A stretch of 64,000 nucleotides of DNA from Conus ventricosus (taxonomy: Eukaryota > Mollusca > Gastropoda > Neogastropoda > Conidae): positions 46,452,873 through 46,516,872 of the forward strand of contig CM031614.1 of the NCBI GenBank assembly GCA_018398815.1, given 5' to 3'. The notes beneath the pieces are model-generated. The model did no database searches and was not told where the DNA came from. It saw only the letters and a program-made list of their open reading frames with translations. Each line of letters starts with the position of its first letter. Within the stretch, counting starts at the first letter, position 1. This document shows, one piece after another, positions 35,388 through 49,671 of the stretch. The translations under genes were made by a program, and so were the position numbers.

Positions 35388-36200
35388 GTACGCAAGTCTT
35401 GCATTTCATTGCCGCCCATGGAGGTAAATTTCTCCTCAGAATTTTTTCGCCCCCCTTGTCTTTTCGACTCAGTTCCTTCCCTTCCTCGTTGCCTTGCCAT
35501 TCAGTGGGATGCTGACACCGTTGGGTGTGTGTGTGGGCTTTGCCACCATTGCCTGTGAGGTCCTCTTTTTTTTATTTCCTTTTTCTCTTCATTTTGTATT
35601 GATTTTGTCTAGTGTAGTGTAGTGTCTTTGTTTTGTGCACTGATGAGGTAGAGATGTCATTGACAGTGGGGATGATATTGATGATAACAGCAACAGCAAC
35701 AACAATTGTGATATTGATCAGGCCATGCCAGCGAAAATAACGGCAAACAACGATGGCAGTCATGGTAATAACAAAAGAATTCCTATGCTTAATGCAAAAC
35801 TCTGAGAGCAGTCTGCTTTACATGTGTTTCTGGAGACAAGAGAAATTTGATTTTGAACCTGTAATCGTTCTAAACAAATAAAAGTTCCAAGAAGTGCATC
35901 ACTGTTGGAATAAATGATTTGAAAATGGAAAGGCTGATGAGGCAGGACCGACACATGACCCACACCCACATCACCCTTTTTCTTTTTTTCAATAATGCTA
36001 CCCATAATAACAAAAAACCAACAGAAAATGACATGAAGTTCAAATCAAATTTTTAACTTTAAATTCACTGCAAAACAAAGTTGTTTGGAAACTGCTTTTT
36101 CATTGACTGAATGAGCTATGTAGGACGGAAAAGTGGCTGACTTCTGATACCTTGAATATTTTTGGCAGATCAAGTTTAAAACAAGGGTTGCTTTCCCCAT
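35388..36200. other. Nucleobindin intron, clean sequence
   Basis: No exon recognised. It includes a TAGTGTAG repeat near 35,612 and CAACAGCAACAACAA-type sequence near 35,690. Sequence quality still looks normal here. Confidence 0.5.
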
Positions 36201-39200
36201 ATGATACCCACCCCTGACAATTTTTTTAAAAAACCACAAGCATTTTTTTTTCCCTTTTTTTTAATCCCCCCCTTTTTTCTTTTTTTTAAAGGCGTCCTCC
36301 AAGTAAAAACAACCAATGATGGGAATTTTCAGCACAGCTGTTTTTTTGAAAGCCCCAAATCAAAAAAGAAAAGGGGAAACCCTCCATCCTGATATTTGAT
36401 TGTTAACAATTGGGGAGGGGAATTTTTTTTAAAAAAACAACTTTAGACAATTTGGACTTTTTTTTCTTCTTTTAAAAAAACGGGTTGCTAGTAAAACCCC
36501 TTTTGGGTTTTCGGGAAATTTGAAAAAACCCATTACAGTTGTAAATGTAAGTGAAAAGTTTTTTTTAAAAATTTTATCTTAACCAAATTGAAACCAAAGG
36601 GGAAAAAAAGTACTTTGGCCCAGAGATAAAAAATTTGGGGCAAAACCCAAAATGTATCATCAATTAAAAACTGGGGTTCAAAAGGGTTGAAGGGGGACTC
36701 CTTTGGGATGTATTGAACTGTTCCCAAGTCCCCCCCCCCCCCCCCCTTTTTCCAACTTCTTTGTTACTGTTGCAGAAATTTACAATTTTTTTTTGGGAAG
36801 GGCTCTTTTATTTATCAAATCCTGATGATGAAAACAGTAAGACATTTATGTTTTTTTAAATTTTAATTCTTGGGTTTTTTAGGCCATAATTTTTAAATAA
36901 ATTAAAAGTAAGATTCCTCTGAACTGTATGGTTTTTAAAATGAAACTGGCTATAATTTATTTTTTTTTGTAGGGCGTTTCATTGTTTTTATAGCGGCTTG
37001 TGCACTTTTGGCTTTAAAGTATCTTTTTTGTGTGTTTGAACATGCTTTAAAACAGAAGGGTTTAAATGTTAGGGGGAACATGAGCAAAAAAATTTTCTTT
37101 TGGTTTAAATTAGAATGCACCCCAGTTCAAACTGAAATCTTAAGTTTTGTTTTTTTTTTGGGGGATACTTAAATACCCTTTTTTGATTTTTTTTCCTTGG
37201 GTTAAAAATTTGGGGTTTTTTAAATTTGGGCACAAAATCCAAAATCTTTCCCTTTTTTTGTGTGATTTTATGTGCTTTTGTTTTTTTAAAATTTGTTGAA
37301 CACTTTAAAATAAGAATTTGGTTTAAATCATTTTAGTTTTTTATCGGATTTTCTGGGGAAAAAAAAGGCTCGTTTCCTACCTTTTTCCTCCCTTTCCTAT
37401 TTTTCCCTTTTCTTCTCCGGGCCCCTTTTTTCATAGTGCCCCTTTCCCCTTTTTCCTCCTCTCCATCTAGATTGCATTTAAACGCCATGACTTTTTTCTT
37501 ACTGAAATTGTAAATTTTCCCTACAGACATATAAGACAAAGCATTGCTGAAATCGTTTCATTTAACAAATTTGGGTTAAATTACCTAAGGTTCTAGTTAA
37601 AGAAAAAATAAACAATTCATTAGCGTGAAACATTGCTCGGTTTAAAGGATTAACGGGGAAGTTTAAAGGGGGTCAAAAATTTTGCACATTTCCAGTGACC
37701 GGCCCCTTCCTTATATAGGGACAGTCTGTGTGGGGGGCCACCCAGGGTCAAGTACGGGAATTATCAAAAACCCCCCTTCGTTTTGCTAAAAAAAAAAATT
37801 CAGGGTTACTTTTTGAAATTTTTCAAATCAATGGTAGCACTCCAATCACATTTTTGGTTTTTAATTTTGCGTTTAACTGTTTTTTGGTTTGAAGGTATAA
37901 AAAGTTAATATGATATTCCCTTTAAGGTGTGTCACATTTTTTACTGTGTAATAAGTTAGGGGATACTTATCAACGTTATTATCTAAAAAATTTTCACGCC
38001 TTCATTTTTGGGTGGTTGTATTGTTACCAGGCTTGGGGAATTAAACTACTTTGATGCAATCTTAATGTGCAGATTCTGCGTCTTTTTCCCATTTTTTCCC
38101 AAAAAGGAAAATGTTTGTGTAAACTTTAAATCTTCTTTTTGCGTGAATCCATATACTTCCCTTTTGTAGCCCACATACGGGCTGTCATGTACGCATAAAC
38201 ACTAGTCAAACCTTTCCCCCCATCCACCCCAAAACACAAAACACACACCCAAACAAAAACACAAAATCCCTACCCTTTTTGTCTCACTGTATGTTTCCCC
38301 TTTTTTCATCCACATGCCCTTTTTACTTTTGGGATTTTAAAAGTTGGGAAACCCTTTTTGTTTCAATGTAATCTAAAACTGCCTTTTAGGGGTTAAAGCA
38401 CTTCTTGTAAATCAGGCATAAAATTCATCCACTTTTTGGGTTAAAAGTCCCCCCAACCCTTTTTTAATTTTCAGTTATGAAAATCCGAGGAAACTGAATC
38501 GGCTGAAAGGATTTTTTAAAAGTTTCGATTAAAAAACATTTTTGTTTAAAGGGCTTCAGTTATGTTGATTATTAGACAAACCCCAAAACATTTTGGGGGA
38601 AACACCATTGTGTTAAATGGGAAAATCCCCATTTTGACTTTCCCAAAAAACAGGGAAATATTGGGAAGTTAAAACCCCCTTGTTGCCCACCATCTGCATG
38701 CTTCTTCCCCCCCCCACTCCCCAAGATTTTGAAAAATTTAAATTCGGGGAATCAATTGGAACTTCTCTTTCTGGTTGAAATTTTTTTCCCCTTTTTTTTA
38801 AAACATTTTGGGGTTTCATCCCGTTTCTTAAAAAAAATTTTTAAAGCTTCAGCATTTTGCCCGGTATATCACACCAAAAAACAGTGAAAAACAAAAAGTT
38901 TTGATTCTACATATTGAAACGGCTTTGTTGTCATTTTGGGAAAATTTAAATAATATTGTAAACATGTTTTTAAAATGATTTCAGTAGTGCTAGTTGTCGA
39001 ACTTTTCAACCCCAACGAGTCTTTTTAGAAAAAAATTTCGTCAAAGGGTTTTTTTTACTTTTAAATTTTCGTATATTTTTAAATTGTTTTTCCCCCAAAC
39101 ACGGGTTGAAAAAAAATAACCCCTTTGCTTTCCATTCTGTTCTGTATTTTTAAAAGAATTTAAAATTTGTGGAAAAATTTATATCTTTGGGCATTTTTTT

Positions 39201-42200
39201 TAACTGGGGTCTGTTAAAAAGGGAAAAGGGCACAAAAAAAGTAGTTTTCAAAATTTTTTCATCACCATCACCCGGGTTTTTGTGATTCATGGGTGTTGGT
39301 GGGGTTTTTGTGGTGTGTGTGCGCGTGGGTGCGGGTGGGGGGGGTTTTGGTGGGTGCGAAAACCCCCGCCCGGTGTGGTGGGGCGCATTGTGGTTGGGGT
39401 GTGTTGCTGGGCCATGCCCGTGTGTGTGTGGCCATGCCCCTGTGGTTGTGGGGCCCGCATGCCGCGCGGGGGGTTATTGTAAATAATCCCCTTTTTCTTT
39501 TTTTTTTTCCCTTTTTCTTACATCCCCCCTTAGTGGGGGATTTTCAAAATTCTGGTGCTGGTCTTTTGTTCCCCTTTGTTGATGTCCTTTATTCTGTTTT
39601 TGGGGTAACCCTTTTGTACTTTTGAACATCTTTTGGAAGTGAAAAACAATGGAGTTATTGGAATTATTTTTGGATTGATGTGTTTTGTGGGTGTGGTTTT
39701 GGGGGTTGTGTTGTGTGGGGGTTGTTTTTTCCCCCAAATCGGGTTTTCCCGAAAAAATTTCAACATTTGTTCATTGAATTTTTTTGAAAGGGGCTTAGAT
39801 CAACGGGAAACCAAAATTTTTTTTCCCTTTTTTTGGGGGTTCCACGGCTAAAAACCAAAATTTCGCATTGGATAGATTTTTTGGGGTTTCGAAACCCCAT
39901 TTTAAACCCCCACCTCAGGTTTTCCACATGCCCTTGGGGATGATTTTTTTTTCCAAACATGATCCCCAGTTTTTTTTTCCCATGTTCGAAGTTCGTTTTT
40001 TTGACTTGGTCTTCCTATTCCCGGGCAATATGGAGAAACTGCCCCTATAAAGAGAAACTGTGGTTTAGAATATGTTCGGGTTAAAGAAAAAAGAAAAAAA
40101 GGGGGACTCGGACTTTTGGTCTCAGTCTGGGGGCTTAGAGGGGTTTTAAATTTCGGGAACGTGGGTTGAAGTCTGGTAACAGAGGGGGTTAAAGGGTTGC
40201 AATGGGTTCTGACTCAGAAGAGAAAAGGGTTATCATACTCCCTTATTTTTTGTTTGATCCTTTGACAAAGAACAGTACTCAAACCACTAGGCCCCCCCAA
40301 AAGGCGAAAAGTCAGTATCTGTAAAAAAAGTGGGAAATTTTTGCCCCGAGATTAAAGGGCGGGGAAGGGGGTTTTGGCCCATTTGCCCTAGCCCCTTTTG
40401 GCCCCTATTTCCCCGTTTTATTTGCTGTGATGTTTCTGTTTAAAACCGAATAAGTTTTTTTTTTTGGGGGCACTTTGACCTTAGCCCAAAAAAAAATTCC
40501 CCGGCCCCTTTTAAGTTTTTTTGCAGGTGGCAAAAAAAAAACCCCCAAATTGAACGTGTGAATTTTTTGTGAGAGAGAGAGAATTGTGATTCTATGGGGA
40601 TGTTTTTCCATTGCGGAAATTTCACCATTGAATCCCCTCCACCAAAAACAACTGTTAAGGTTCTTTTCACATCTCCTTCGCATGTTTGTGTGTTGATCGT
40701 TTTCCCTTCTGAAATTTTATTTAAAAAAATAAAGCAGCGGGGGTTTTGTTTGGGTGAGGAAAATGGAAAAAGGATCATGATTTTTCAAAGATAAAAAAAA
40801 AGCCTAAAGCATTATTGTCACAATTTTTGACTTATTTTGGATAACCGGGTTTAAAATTATGGCACATTAAAAGCCCTTTAATTTTGGTTGAAAGCCATTT
40901 TTAAAGGGCCCTTTTGATTGGTTTGGCATACACAGACACTGGCAAAAATTGCCCCCTTTTCCCAAGGGGGGTTAGAACTCTGGTAAAGTTTCTCCCATCA
41001 TTTGCTAGTGTAAAGATTTGAGGTTTGGCCCCAAGCAGGGGAAGACACAAAGCAACCCGGCCCACTGTATTATTGATTTTTGGGGGTTTTTTTTTTAATT
41101 TGGGAAACATTTTCCCTTGCTAAACATTTCCTGTTAAAAAATTTTAAGCTCGATTTTTTTAAAAAGCTAAAACCAAAAAGGAATGGGGGAGTACTCAAAA
41201 ACGAAATGTATAAAAAAACCAGTTGATTCTTGTTTCTTTGGTGGCCATAAAACTGCTAATGAAAAGGTTTGAAAAATTCTCCCCAAACAAAGGTCCCGCT
41301 TTAAAATTTAATACATTTTGGGCACTTTTTTTTCTTCCGCATTTTTTTACGTGAAGTTCGGGCCCCCCCCCCAACTTTTCCCACTTAAATTTCTCCACTC
41401 ACTTTTGGGCCTTTGGTGAATGCCCCCCAAATTGTCAAAAAAAAAACCCAGTAACTTTTGTTTTAAAAAACTAAACATAGTAAACCCCAGCGATGATCTG
41501 AAAATGGGGACTTTAAATTTCCCACAGCAGTATGGCCCTTTTGTACTTAGGTGTCTTTATCCGTTTTTGGAATTGACTTTTGGGGAATTTTTTTTCTTCA
41601 AAATTACTGTTTTGGGCCCAAAAATGAAATGTGTTGTTTTCATGTCCTTGAATAAAAAATTTTTGTGGGCGTCAAAATCAAGACAAGAGAGAAATTTTAA
41701 AACCCCCCAATGTTTCCCGGGAGCTGTCAACCCCAAAGGACCTCAAAAAAGGGATAAATTTGCGGGGGGTCGGGAAAAACGTTTGCCCCTTGGGTTAGCC
41801 TGTCCCAAAAAAGGCCCCTTATCTAATTCAGACGGGGGCATGATGCAACTTAACATTATTTTGGACAGCATCCAATAAAATATTTCTTTTGGCCCTTTGG
41901 TAAAAAACCAAAGTTCCCATGCGTTTTTTTTTTGGTTTTTTTCTTCGCCCAAATTTTCCTGTGAAACAAAAATGCATTCAGTTATTTCATTTTGCATGTT
42001 TTAAATATAAGGGTAAATTTTTCTTTTTTTTGGTAATCAACCCCCCCCCCCCCCCCCCCCCCCCCGCCCCTTTTTGAAAACCCCTGGAAAAACCTACAGG
42101 TTTACCCTATTTTCCCTTTTCCCCCTCCCCTTTTTCCCTTTCCTTTCTCCTCCCCCTAAACTTTTCCTCCCTTTCTTTTCTTCCCCCAAAGTCAAAGGGT

Positions 42201-45200
42201 TGTCTGTGATCGATAAAAACATTGTCCCCCTTTTTTTTTTTTTTTTTTTTTCACACAGCCCCCCTCGCCCCCCTTTCCATCAAAGAAACCCTGACCCAAA
42301 GAGGGCGGTGTGCCCTAAAGTTTTTAAAGATTTTGGGTTTTTCCGGGTTTCCATGGTATTTTAACTTTGATGGGGTTTCCCCCTGTGTTTTCGGGTTAGG
42401 GTGAATCGCATGGCCTTCCCGACTCATCGGATTTGGTAACCCTCATCCTTTAGATAAAGATCGGGAAAACCCTGATAAAAAAGGGATGTTTTTGACGGGG
42501 TTTCCCCTCGAAAATCTCCTTAGATACTTTCTTGTCCCCCGGGAAAACCCAAACCCCACATTTCCCTGCCCCCAACCACATCCCCAATTCTTTCTTTTCT
42601 TTTTTGGTTTGGGTTTGGGGGTACAGATTTCATAGCTCTTAATGTCTAAAATTTACGAATTGTGTAGAAAAAAGGGTTGATTATTAAATAAACCGTCAAA
42701 AAACCCTTTTCTCACAATCATGTCACATGCTTGCAAGTAACGGGAGAAAAGGGTTGGGAAAGGGAAAGGGGAGAAAAAGGAAGCGGGGACTGAAAGGAGG
42801 GGTGTTTTACAGGGGAAATGGACTGTGTAAAAATAATACTGTAAATTTTAAATCTTAAAAGGGGGCCCAGGGGTTGTTTTTTCATACCATTTTTCTTTGA
42901 AAAAAAACGTGTGGGGAAAAAGTTTGCGATTGCATGCTCATGGCCCGGGAATTTCCCACTAGCATCATTAAGTTCTTGTTTTATTCAGGGGATAATTTTA
43001 AACTCATTTTTTTAAAAATGAGTGATGTAATATTGGGGGGCTCTTTTAAATTGGAAAAGGTGACACAGAAATGAAACTGACCAGTTTGTTATCTAATTAA
43101 TTTTTCGGGGGTTTCTGCCCAAAAAAAATGGTTTTGTCCTCATATATGGCCCTTTTTTCCAACAAAATGATTTTAAAAGGGGGAAATTTAAAACAGATTT
43201 TAGGGTTTTGAAAATTTTCAAAATGTCCAAATTATTCCCTTTCTTTTAAACATAAAATTTTTTTTAATCATTTTTTCCCCTAAAAAAAGGGAAAGTTTTG
43301 GGTTTGAGTGTGAAACAAGAAACGGCCATTTTGAGAAAATCAAGTTTAAAAATTTGTCACCCTTCATTAAAGTTTAAACCTTAGCAAGGTATTTTACTTC
43401 ACCAACCCTTTACCAAATTTTTTTCCATGGTAAAACACATCTGCCAAAATTTGCACACAAAAATTGGGGGAAAAATATTTTTGTAGTTTTCTCTTTAAAC
43501 TAAGTTTTTTTATCCCTTTTTTTTCGGACACAAAAAGCAACCCGTGTTAGAAAAAAAAAATTTTTTTATTTTTTTAAAAACTGTACACACCCTTGTCCAT
43601 TCCTTACAAAAGCGTGCCCTGTGCTTTTTGTAGCATAGCTGGCACGCCTTTGTCGATTTCCCCTATTACACTCGGACCTTCTTTTACTTCTTTACGTGGC
43701 GGGGGGTTTGCCCAACTTCACTTGGGTTGGGTCAAGCCCCCGGGGAAAATCGCCCGGGGGAAGTTTGGAGTTCATCGTCACTGTCAAGCGTGCTTCGCTT
43801 CAAAAATCACTTGCAGCGAAAAAATTCGGTCACCGTTTCCCAATTTCACCCTTATCTACTGCTGGTAGAGTTGAAGACTGACCAAAACTGAGCAAAAAAG
43901 GGCAGTCTTTTTTGCAAATCGGGGGTTTTTTAAAACCCCTGCTTTTTCCCGGGGGAAAGGCGTAAACAAAAATCGGTCAGCCAACCCCCAAGCGCGGTGG
44001 CCCGCGGGGTTTCCATGAAAGGTTTGTAACCCCGATCCCCCATTTGGGCTACGGCTGACCTACTTCCTTTTTGTTTAAGCCAAAAATTTTGAAACTGGGG
44101 GGGGCGGATTTGGCTGATTTTACAGTAAGTTGAAAAAAGAAAGTAGAGGTTTATGACCCTTTCCCAAAGATGTTTCAAAAATCTGGGCCCTTTTTGAGGG
44201 TGTCACAAAAAATTTTTGATCAAAACTTTTTCTGCTTTTTGTTTCCAAATCATCGCTAGGTTATCCCTTTAAAAGCTTTTTTTAAAACATTTTTTCCCAT
44301 TGAATTTTAAAGGGGCCGATTACAAAATATGTGTAGTTTAAGGGTTAAACATTCCATTTTTATTTTAAAATAAAAATTGCAAATTCGGAAACCCATCACA
44401 CCTTTTCCGGGGCCCCTAAAGCTTTTTGCTGGTGCGGTTAAAACTCATTTTGTGAAAACGGGCACATTAAAGAAAAATGGGCATTTCTGGCCCAAACCCC
44501 GCAGTCTCTTGTAAAAAAAGGATTTGGGGGTTTTTTTGTTTTTTTTTTTTAAAAGGGATGAAAATTTTGTTGTTCTGTTAACTTTAGCGTTGAGCCGTCA
44601 TTCCCAATGGATGGGGGTAATTTATGCTTTCATTAAAAAAAAAAAACAAAAAAACCTTTTTTCTGCACCCCCACAAGGTTTATTGAAAGGGGTAACACTT
44701 GAGAGAATTTTTTGCATTGACTTTTTTTTTTGGGACATTGCAGAGTTAAATTTTTAGGGTTTTATAAGGGGACACAAATTTTGCAAAACAATCATCCCCA
44801 AACACAGGCGGGGCACAAACACACCCACCACAAACCCCCCCACAACACACACACACCACACACAACACACACCAAAACACTCTTACACCCCGACTCTGAC
44901 AGTACACACAACATGACAAAACACATGCACGCACACGCAGCATGCCCCAAGATAAGCGCGCGCGCACTTGCAAACACCACAACAACACCACACCCCAAAA
45001 CACACCACATGATACTGGCACATATTTCCCGGCATACATGCCTTGGGTCACACAAACACAGGCCCCACACACACACACACACACACAACCCCAAAACAAA
45101 CACACACACAACCCACCCCAAAAACACAATGGGCCCCATATGCAGGGAAAACCGGCACTTTCTCGCACACAACAGGGCCCCACAAACACACAACACACAC

Positions 45201-46619
45201 ATCATCACACTCAACTCCCCCCCCCCCACACACCCCCTCACCCCGTTATTTTGGTTATTTTTCCCTTTCAATTTTGTTTTTAGAGGTACCTTACCCAAAA
45301 GGGGGAAAAACCTTGTTGTCACAACACAATTTCATCTGTTTTTCAACCACAGTTTACCTTGTTTAAAGTAAAGGGCCCAAAAATTCCCTGTTAAACACAA
45401 CCCAAAACAGCTGTTTCAATTTTCTACATGGCTTTTTGGAGAAATTGGGTTGTGAAAAACCACCCCACACACCACACTACAACCCCCCCACCAAAACAAA
45501 ACACACCCCACACACCAAAACACGGCCCTTAAAATTTTGGCACAAGTTGGGGGGGGGCAAAATTGGGCCCCCCAAATTTTAAATTGGGGGCCAACCTTTT
45601 CCCACAAGATATTCCAACCCCCCAATCATAAGAATTTGTAAATTTTCCCCCAAAAAAGGGAGTGGGAAAAGGGCCCCCTTTTTTAAAAGGGGGAAAAAGT
45701 GTAGTTGGCCCCGAACAGAATGGGGGATGGATTTGTTGTGTTTGGGAATTTGATGGGTTTCCTTTTAGTTTAGGGGAACCCCCAAGGGGGATGCAGCCAT
45801 AATAATTGGATTTTGCCCCCAATTTTCCTTAAAAAAATTTGGGAAAAATTTTTTTTGGGACCCATTTTTCAACCCTCCTTTTTTAGAAAGGGGGGAAAAC
45901 CTTCGCCTAAATGAAATTAAACTTTTCCCCCAAAACCCCCCCCCCACCACTTCCCCCCCCCCAACACCCTCCCCAAAAAACACCCCAAAAAAAACAAACA
46001 ACACACCCCCCCCCTCACCTTTTTCCCCAAATTTATATTTTTTGTTTTTTTTTTCCCATGCCCAAGGGGGAAAAACCCAACCTTAAAAAAAAATTTTTTT
46101 TGAACACCTTCAAAATGGAAAAAAATTGGACTTTCGCCCCTTTTTCCTTTCCCCCTTTTAAAAGAATTTTGTCGCCCGCCCGAACCCCCCCCAAACAAAA
46201 CACCCCAAAAACAAAACCAAACCCCCAAACTTAAACCCCCACCTTTTTTACCCATTTTTTAATTTCCCCTTCAAAAAACCCTGAAACCTCTGGGGTTTCA
46301 AAAACCTGAATATCTTTTGGGTGCTTTGGGAGGGTCGCCATTTATGGTATTTTTCACCGCCTGGGGCCCCTTTAGCAGGGGAAAACCCCTTAAATAATAC
46401 CCCCTGAGGTTTTTTATTTTTTGGGCCCTTTTTTTGTTAAGTTTCCCCCTCCCCGGATTATTCCGATAAATCTTATTAACACCCCCATTTATTTTAAACG
46501 GAATTAAAGGCAGGGGGTCCTTGTTTTTTTTAAATTGGCCCTTTGAAAATTTAAAAAAATTTTTTTCCCCCAAATTAAGCGGAAACAAAGGGAAAACGGG
46601 TTTTTTTTTTTAAAAAAAA

Positions 46620-46880
46620 AATTGGGGGAGATATATACTTTAAACGAAAAAAGTCAACCCCTAAAAGCTAGATCGTAGTAAAAAGGGGAAAATGGCCAAA
46701 ATACTGACTTTAAAAAAAAATCGCCTATTTTTAAACTAATCCGTTATTTTTTGGGGGAAAATGGAGATAAAAGGCTTTTAAAAAAAAAGTCACCCCCGTA
46801 AAACCCGATTTGGGAGATAAAGGGAAATTGGGAGATACAGGCTTTTAAAAAGGTCGCCCCTATAAGGCCCGGGTTGGGGG
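46620..46880. repeat. Degenerate tandem repeat in distorted block
   Basis: Phrases like GGAGATAAA..GGCTTTTAAAAA..GTCGCCCC recur about every 60 bp, with a further copy near 47,890-47,950. Sequence distortion prevents a clean unit. Confidence 0.5.
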
Positions 46881-48125
46881 AGGTTTTCCTTTTCCGATTT
46901 TACCGTGCGATAGTGGGCGGCAATCTTTGGGCCCGGGTTTCCCAAAGAAGGCTGTTTTTGGTGACGGCAAAACTGCGGGACTTTCCCCGGGGGCCTGCTT
47001 TTCCTCCGTAAGGCACAACTATTTAAAAAAAATTTCCCTGATCATTTGGGCTTTCGGGCCAAAGGGGTCAGAGCCCAAAAAAATTTTTGAACAGGGTTTT
47101 TAGCCACTGGAAGGGAAAATTTACATGCACTAGCGATGACCTTTGTACCCCCGAGTTGTCCAAACAAAAAAACCATTGGGGCCCGGGAATTTTTGGGAAA
47201 AGGGGTGTGGAATTTCCCCGCCTGGGGCCAAAATATAGGGGGGAAAAAGTAAGAAAAGGGGTGTTTGAAATGGTTTTTAGCAAATGGTTCGGGGATGAGG
47301 GGGGGGGAAAGGTTTTAGGAAATTTTTTCAAAAAGAATTTTGAGCTTTTATTTATTTCCTGTGGTATTTTTAATTTGTTTTATATTCTAAGCCGAAGCCC
47401 AAAAAAAGTGAAAAATGTGGGGAAAGGGGCAATTTAAAATTTTTTCCCTTTAAAAAAAAAAAAAAAAATTAAATTTGGGTTAAAATATTAAATACTTCAG
47501 GGGTTTTCTGCATCTATTGAAAATAAGGTGAAATTTTAAAAAGGCCCTTTTTTTTCCCCTCTTGCTGTTGTCATACAAAAAAAACAAACGAAACCAAGGG
47601 TTTTTTCTCCCAGTTTTTTCTTAATTGTTTTCGGTAACTGTTAGGTTGGGTGTTTTAAACCCAAAAAGTATTTAAGTCAAAGGGTCATTGCAAAGTTCGG
47701 GTTTTAAACCCCTTTTTTTTGAAAATATAACAAATTTTTGTAACGTTTTTATTAGGGGGCTTTAAAAAGAAAACAGAAAGGGGCAAAACCGCACATCTGG
47801 AAAAGGTTTTTTGCCCCTGTCGGTGCACGGGCCCCTGCAGGGGAAAGGACGTTGCTGTGCCAAACCCGTTTATGAAAATTTTAAGGGGAAAAAGGGGAGA
47901 ACAGGCTTTTAAAAAGAAGGCCCCCTATAAACCAAAATGGTAGATAAAGGGGAAAAGGCAAAAAAAAGGCTTACGGTTTTTTTAAAAGGTTCATTTTTTC
48001 CAGCATTGTTTAATCCGGGGTACCTGCGAATGGCGGACAAAGCTGTTTATGTTGCAGGGCCCCTAGGGATCTGGAAGGGGGGTGGACAGGGAAACGGAAA
48101 AGGAAGGGGGTTCAAAAACCCCTAG

Positions 48126-48251
48126 ATGGAGAAGGAGTTTGGGAAAAACCACAGAAGCCCAAGGAGAGCCCGGGGGATCAAGAAAGGAGGAGGAGCAGAA
48201 GCACAAGGACTAAAGGGGAAACACAAGAAACATGAGAAAATTTAAACCCCC
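48126..48251 (+). CDS. Nucleobindin helical exon, frame-broken by sequence errors
   Basis: Directly after CCCCTAG, the sequence starts MEKEF in one frame, continues RKEEEQKHKD in another and KGKHKKHEK in a third, followed by a degraded NHP-like end. In nucleobindins this is the basic/acidic helix that ends K-x-H-x-x-H-P-K-V-N-H-P just before GSKDQ. The family segment from the corresponding Met to NHP is 42 codons (126 nt), which is the length observed. The frame is broken at least twice, consistent with the surrounding distorted consensus. The Lys/Glu pattern alone could mislead, but order, strand, length and position between flanking exons all agree. The helix contributes to oligomerisation and DNA-binding-like regions in vertebrate proteins. 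Confidence 0.6.
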
Positions 48252-48428
48252 CTTTTTTTAATTGGGGGCTGCGTTTGTCACTCCCGTGTGTTGGGTTTTA
48301 AAGGGGTGTGTGGGGTGCTTTTGGGGTGGGTGTGCGCCCCATGTTTGTTTTTGGGGTGTTTGTGTGGGGGTGTGCGTGCGTGTGTTTTTGTTGTGGTGTG
48401 TGTGCGGGCTTTTTTTGTTTTGTGTGTG

Positions 48429-48453
48429 TGTGGGGGGGGGGGGGGGGGGGGGG
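48429..48453. repeat. Poly(G) tract in distorted block
   Basis: About 24 G in a TG-rich context. Length is unreliable here. Confidence 0.7.
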
Positions 48454-48969
48454 GTGGGGGTATGTGTTTGTGTATGGGTAGAGAGGAACGAAGGAAAAAA
48501 ACAGGAAGCATGGAAAGTGGGCCATTAAAACTGAGGGGGCTGGGGGTTTTTTCATTTTTGTGTGTGCTTGTGAGCAACTGAAGGTAAAAAAAGGGGGAAC
48601 TGAGAAAGTCCAACATTCTTGAATGGTGTGTGTGTGGGTGGCTGGCTAGGGAATTTTTTAATAATGCTTGTACCCCCGAAGACAAACGGATTTAAAAAGG
48701 GGGAAAAAAAAAATTACTTGCCCCCTCCCATGGGTGTTTTCCTTTCCAAACTCAAGGGATGGTTAATTTAATTAACTAAAATTTTTACAATAACAAATAA
48801 AAAAAATCCAAAAAACTGCTTCTCGACATGTGTGAAGGTAACCTGTGGGGGGAAATAAAAGGGGACCTGATCTGGTTTAAAATTTCTTGGGCTTTAAACC
48901 CGCGCCGTGGGAAATGTTTTTGTTTCGGTGGGGAAATGCCTTTCTGGGGGTTTCCCCCCAGAAAAAAAA

Positions 48970-48974
<5 letters not shown>

Positions 48975-49002
<28 letters not shown>
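48975..49002. repeat. Poly(G) tract in distorted block
   Basis: About 27 G. Length is unreliable here. Confidence 0.7.
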
Positions 49003-49006
<4 letters not shown>

Positions 49007-49671
49007 AAAAAAAAAAGGGGGGGGACAAAATAAGGGTCACCTGCACTGGGGGCTGACTGCTCAACATTTCCTTTTCCCCTGACCAGTTTTAAAACCTTTA
49101 GCCCCAAAGGACCCACTGGAAAAAGGGTTTTTCATTTTCCCCAAAGATTAGTTGTTTCAGATTAATGCAAACAGGAAAGGGGGACATCGAGGCCCCTTTG
49201 TGTGTGTTAACGAAGGGAAAAAAACCCCAAAAAAACATGACCCAAAATCAACTGCTTTGCTCAGGGAAAGTGTGTGTGGGGCCCCTGTGGGGTGTGTGGG
49301 GTGTGTTTTTATGTTGTTGGTGTGTGTTCACATAAAAGGCCCCCCCAAAATTTTTTTCAGCATTTTCCCCAAAAAACTTTTTGGAAAAAAAAGGAAAAAA
49401 AGTTAATTTGTTTCTCAATTTCTTGAAGGGGGTTTTATTAAAAAAATTGCAGCATGAAACAAAAGGGTTTGGGGGTTGGGTGCAAAACCCCCAAAATTTT
49501 AGTTGTTTTTTTTTACAGTTTTTTGCCAAAAAAAAAATCCTTTTGCTGGGGGGGGGCGGGGGAATCAGGTGCCCTAGGAGAAAAAAAAAGGGAAAAAAAA
49601 TGGGGGCACCCGGTAACGCAGAAGGGCCCCTAAAGGTTTGGGGGTTTTGGTTTACATGCTTCCTTTGCCCC

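Noticed and set aside
35388..35423. Longer form of the nucleobindin exon using GAG|GTAAAT
   Set aside because: The donor is good, but it would add 12 residues with no family match. The shorter form has exactly the conserved length. It is kept as an alternative, not excluded.
41420..41878. 152-codon frame, Lys/Pro/Phe-rich
   Set aside because: Composition reflects AAA/CCC/TTT run inflation in the distorted block. No domain or splice sites were recognised.
44746..45371. Several long His/Thr or Cys/Val frames in the distorted block
   Set aside because: They derive from a CA-rich segment inside low-quality consensus.
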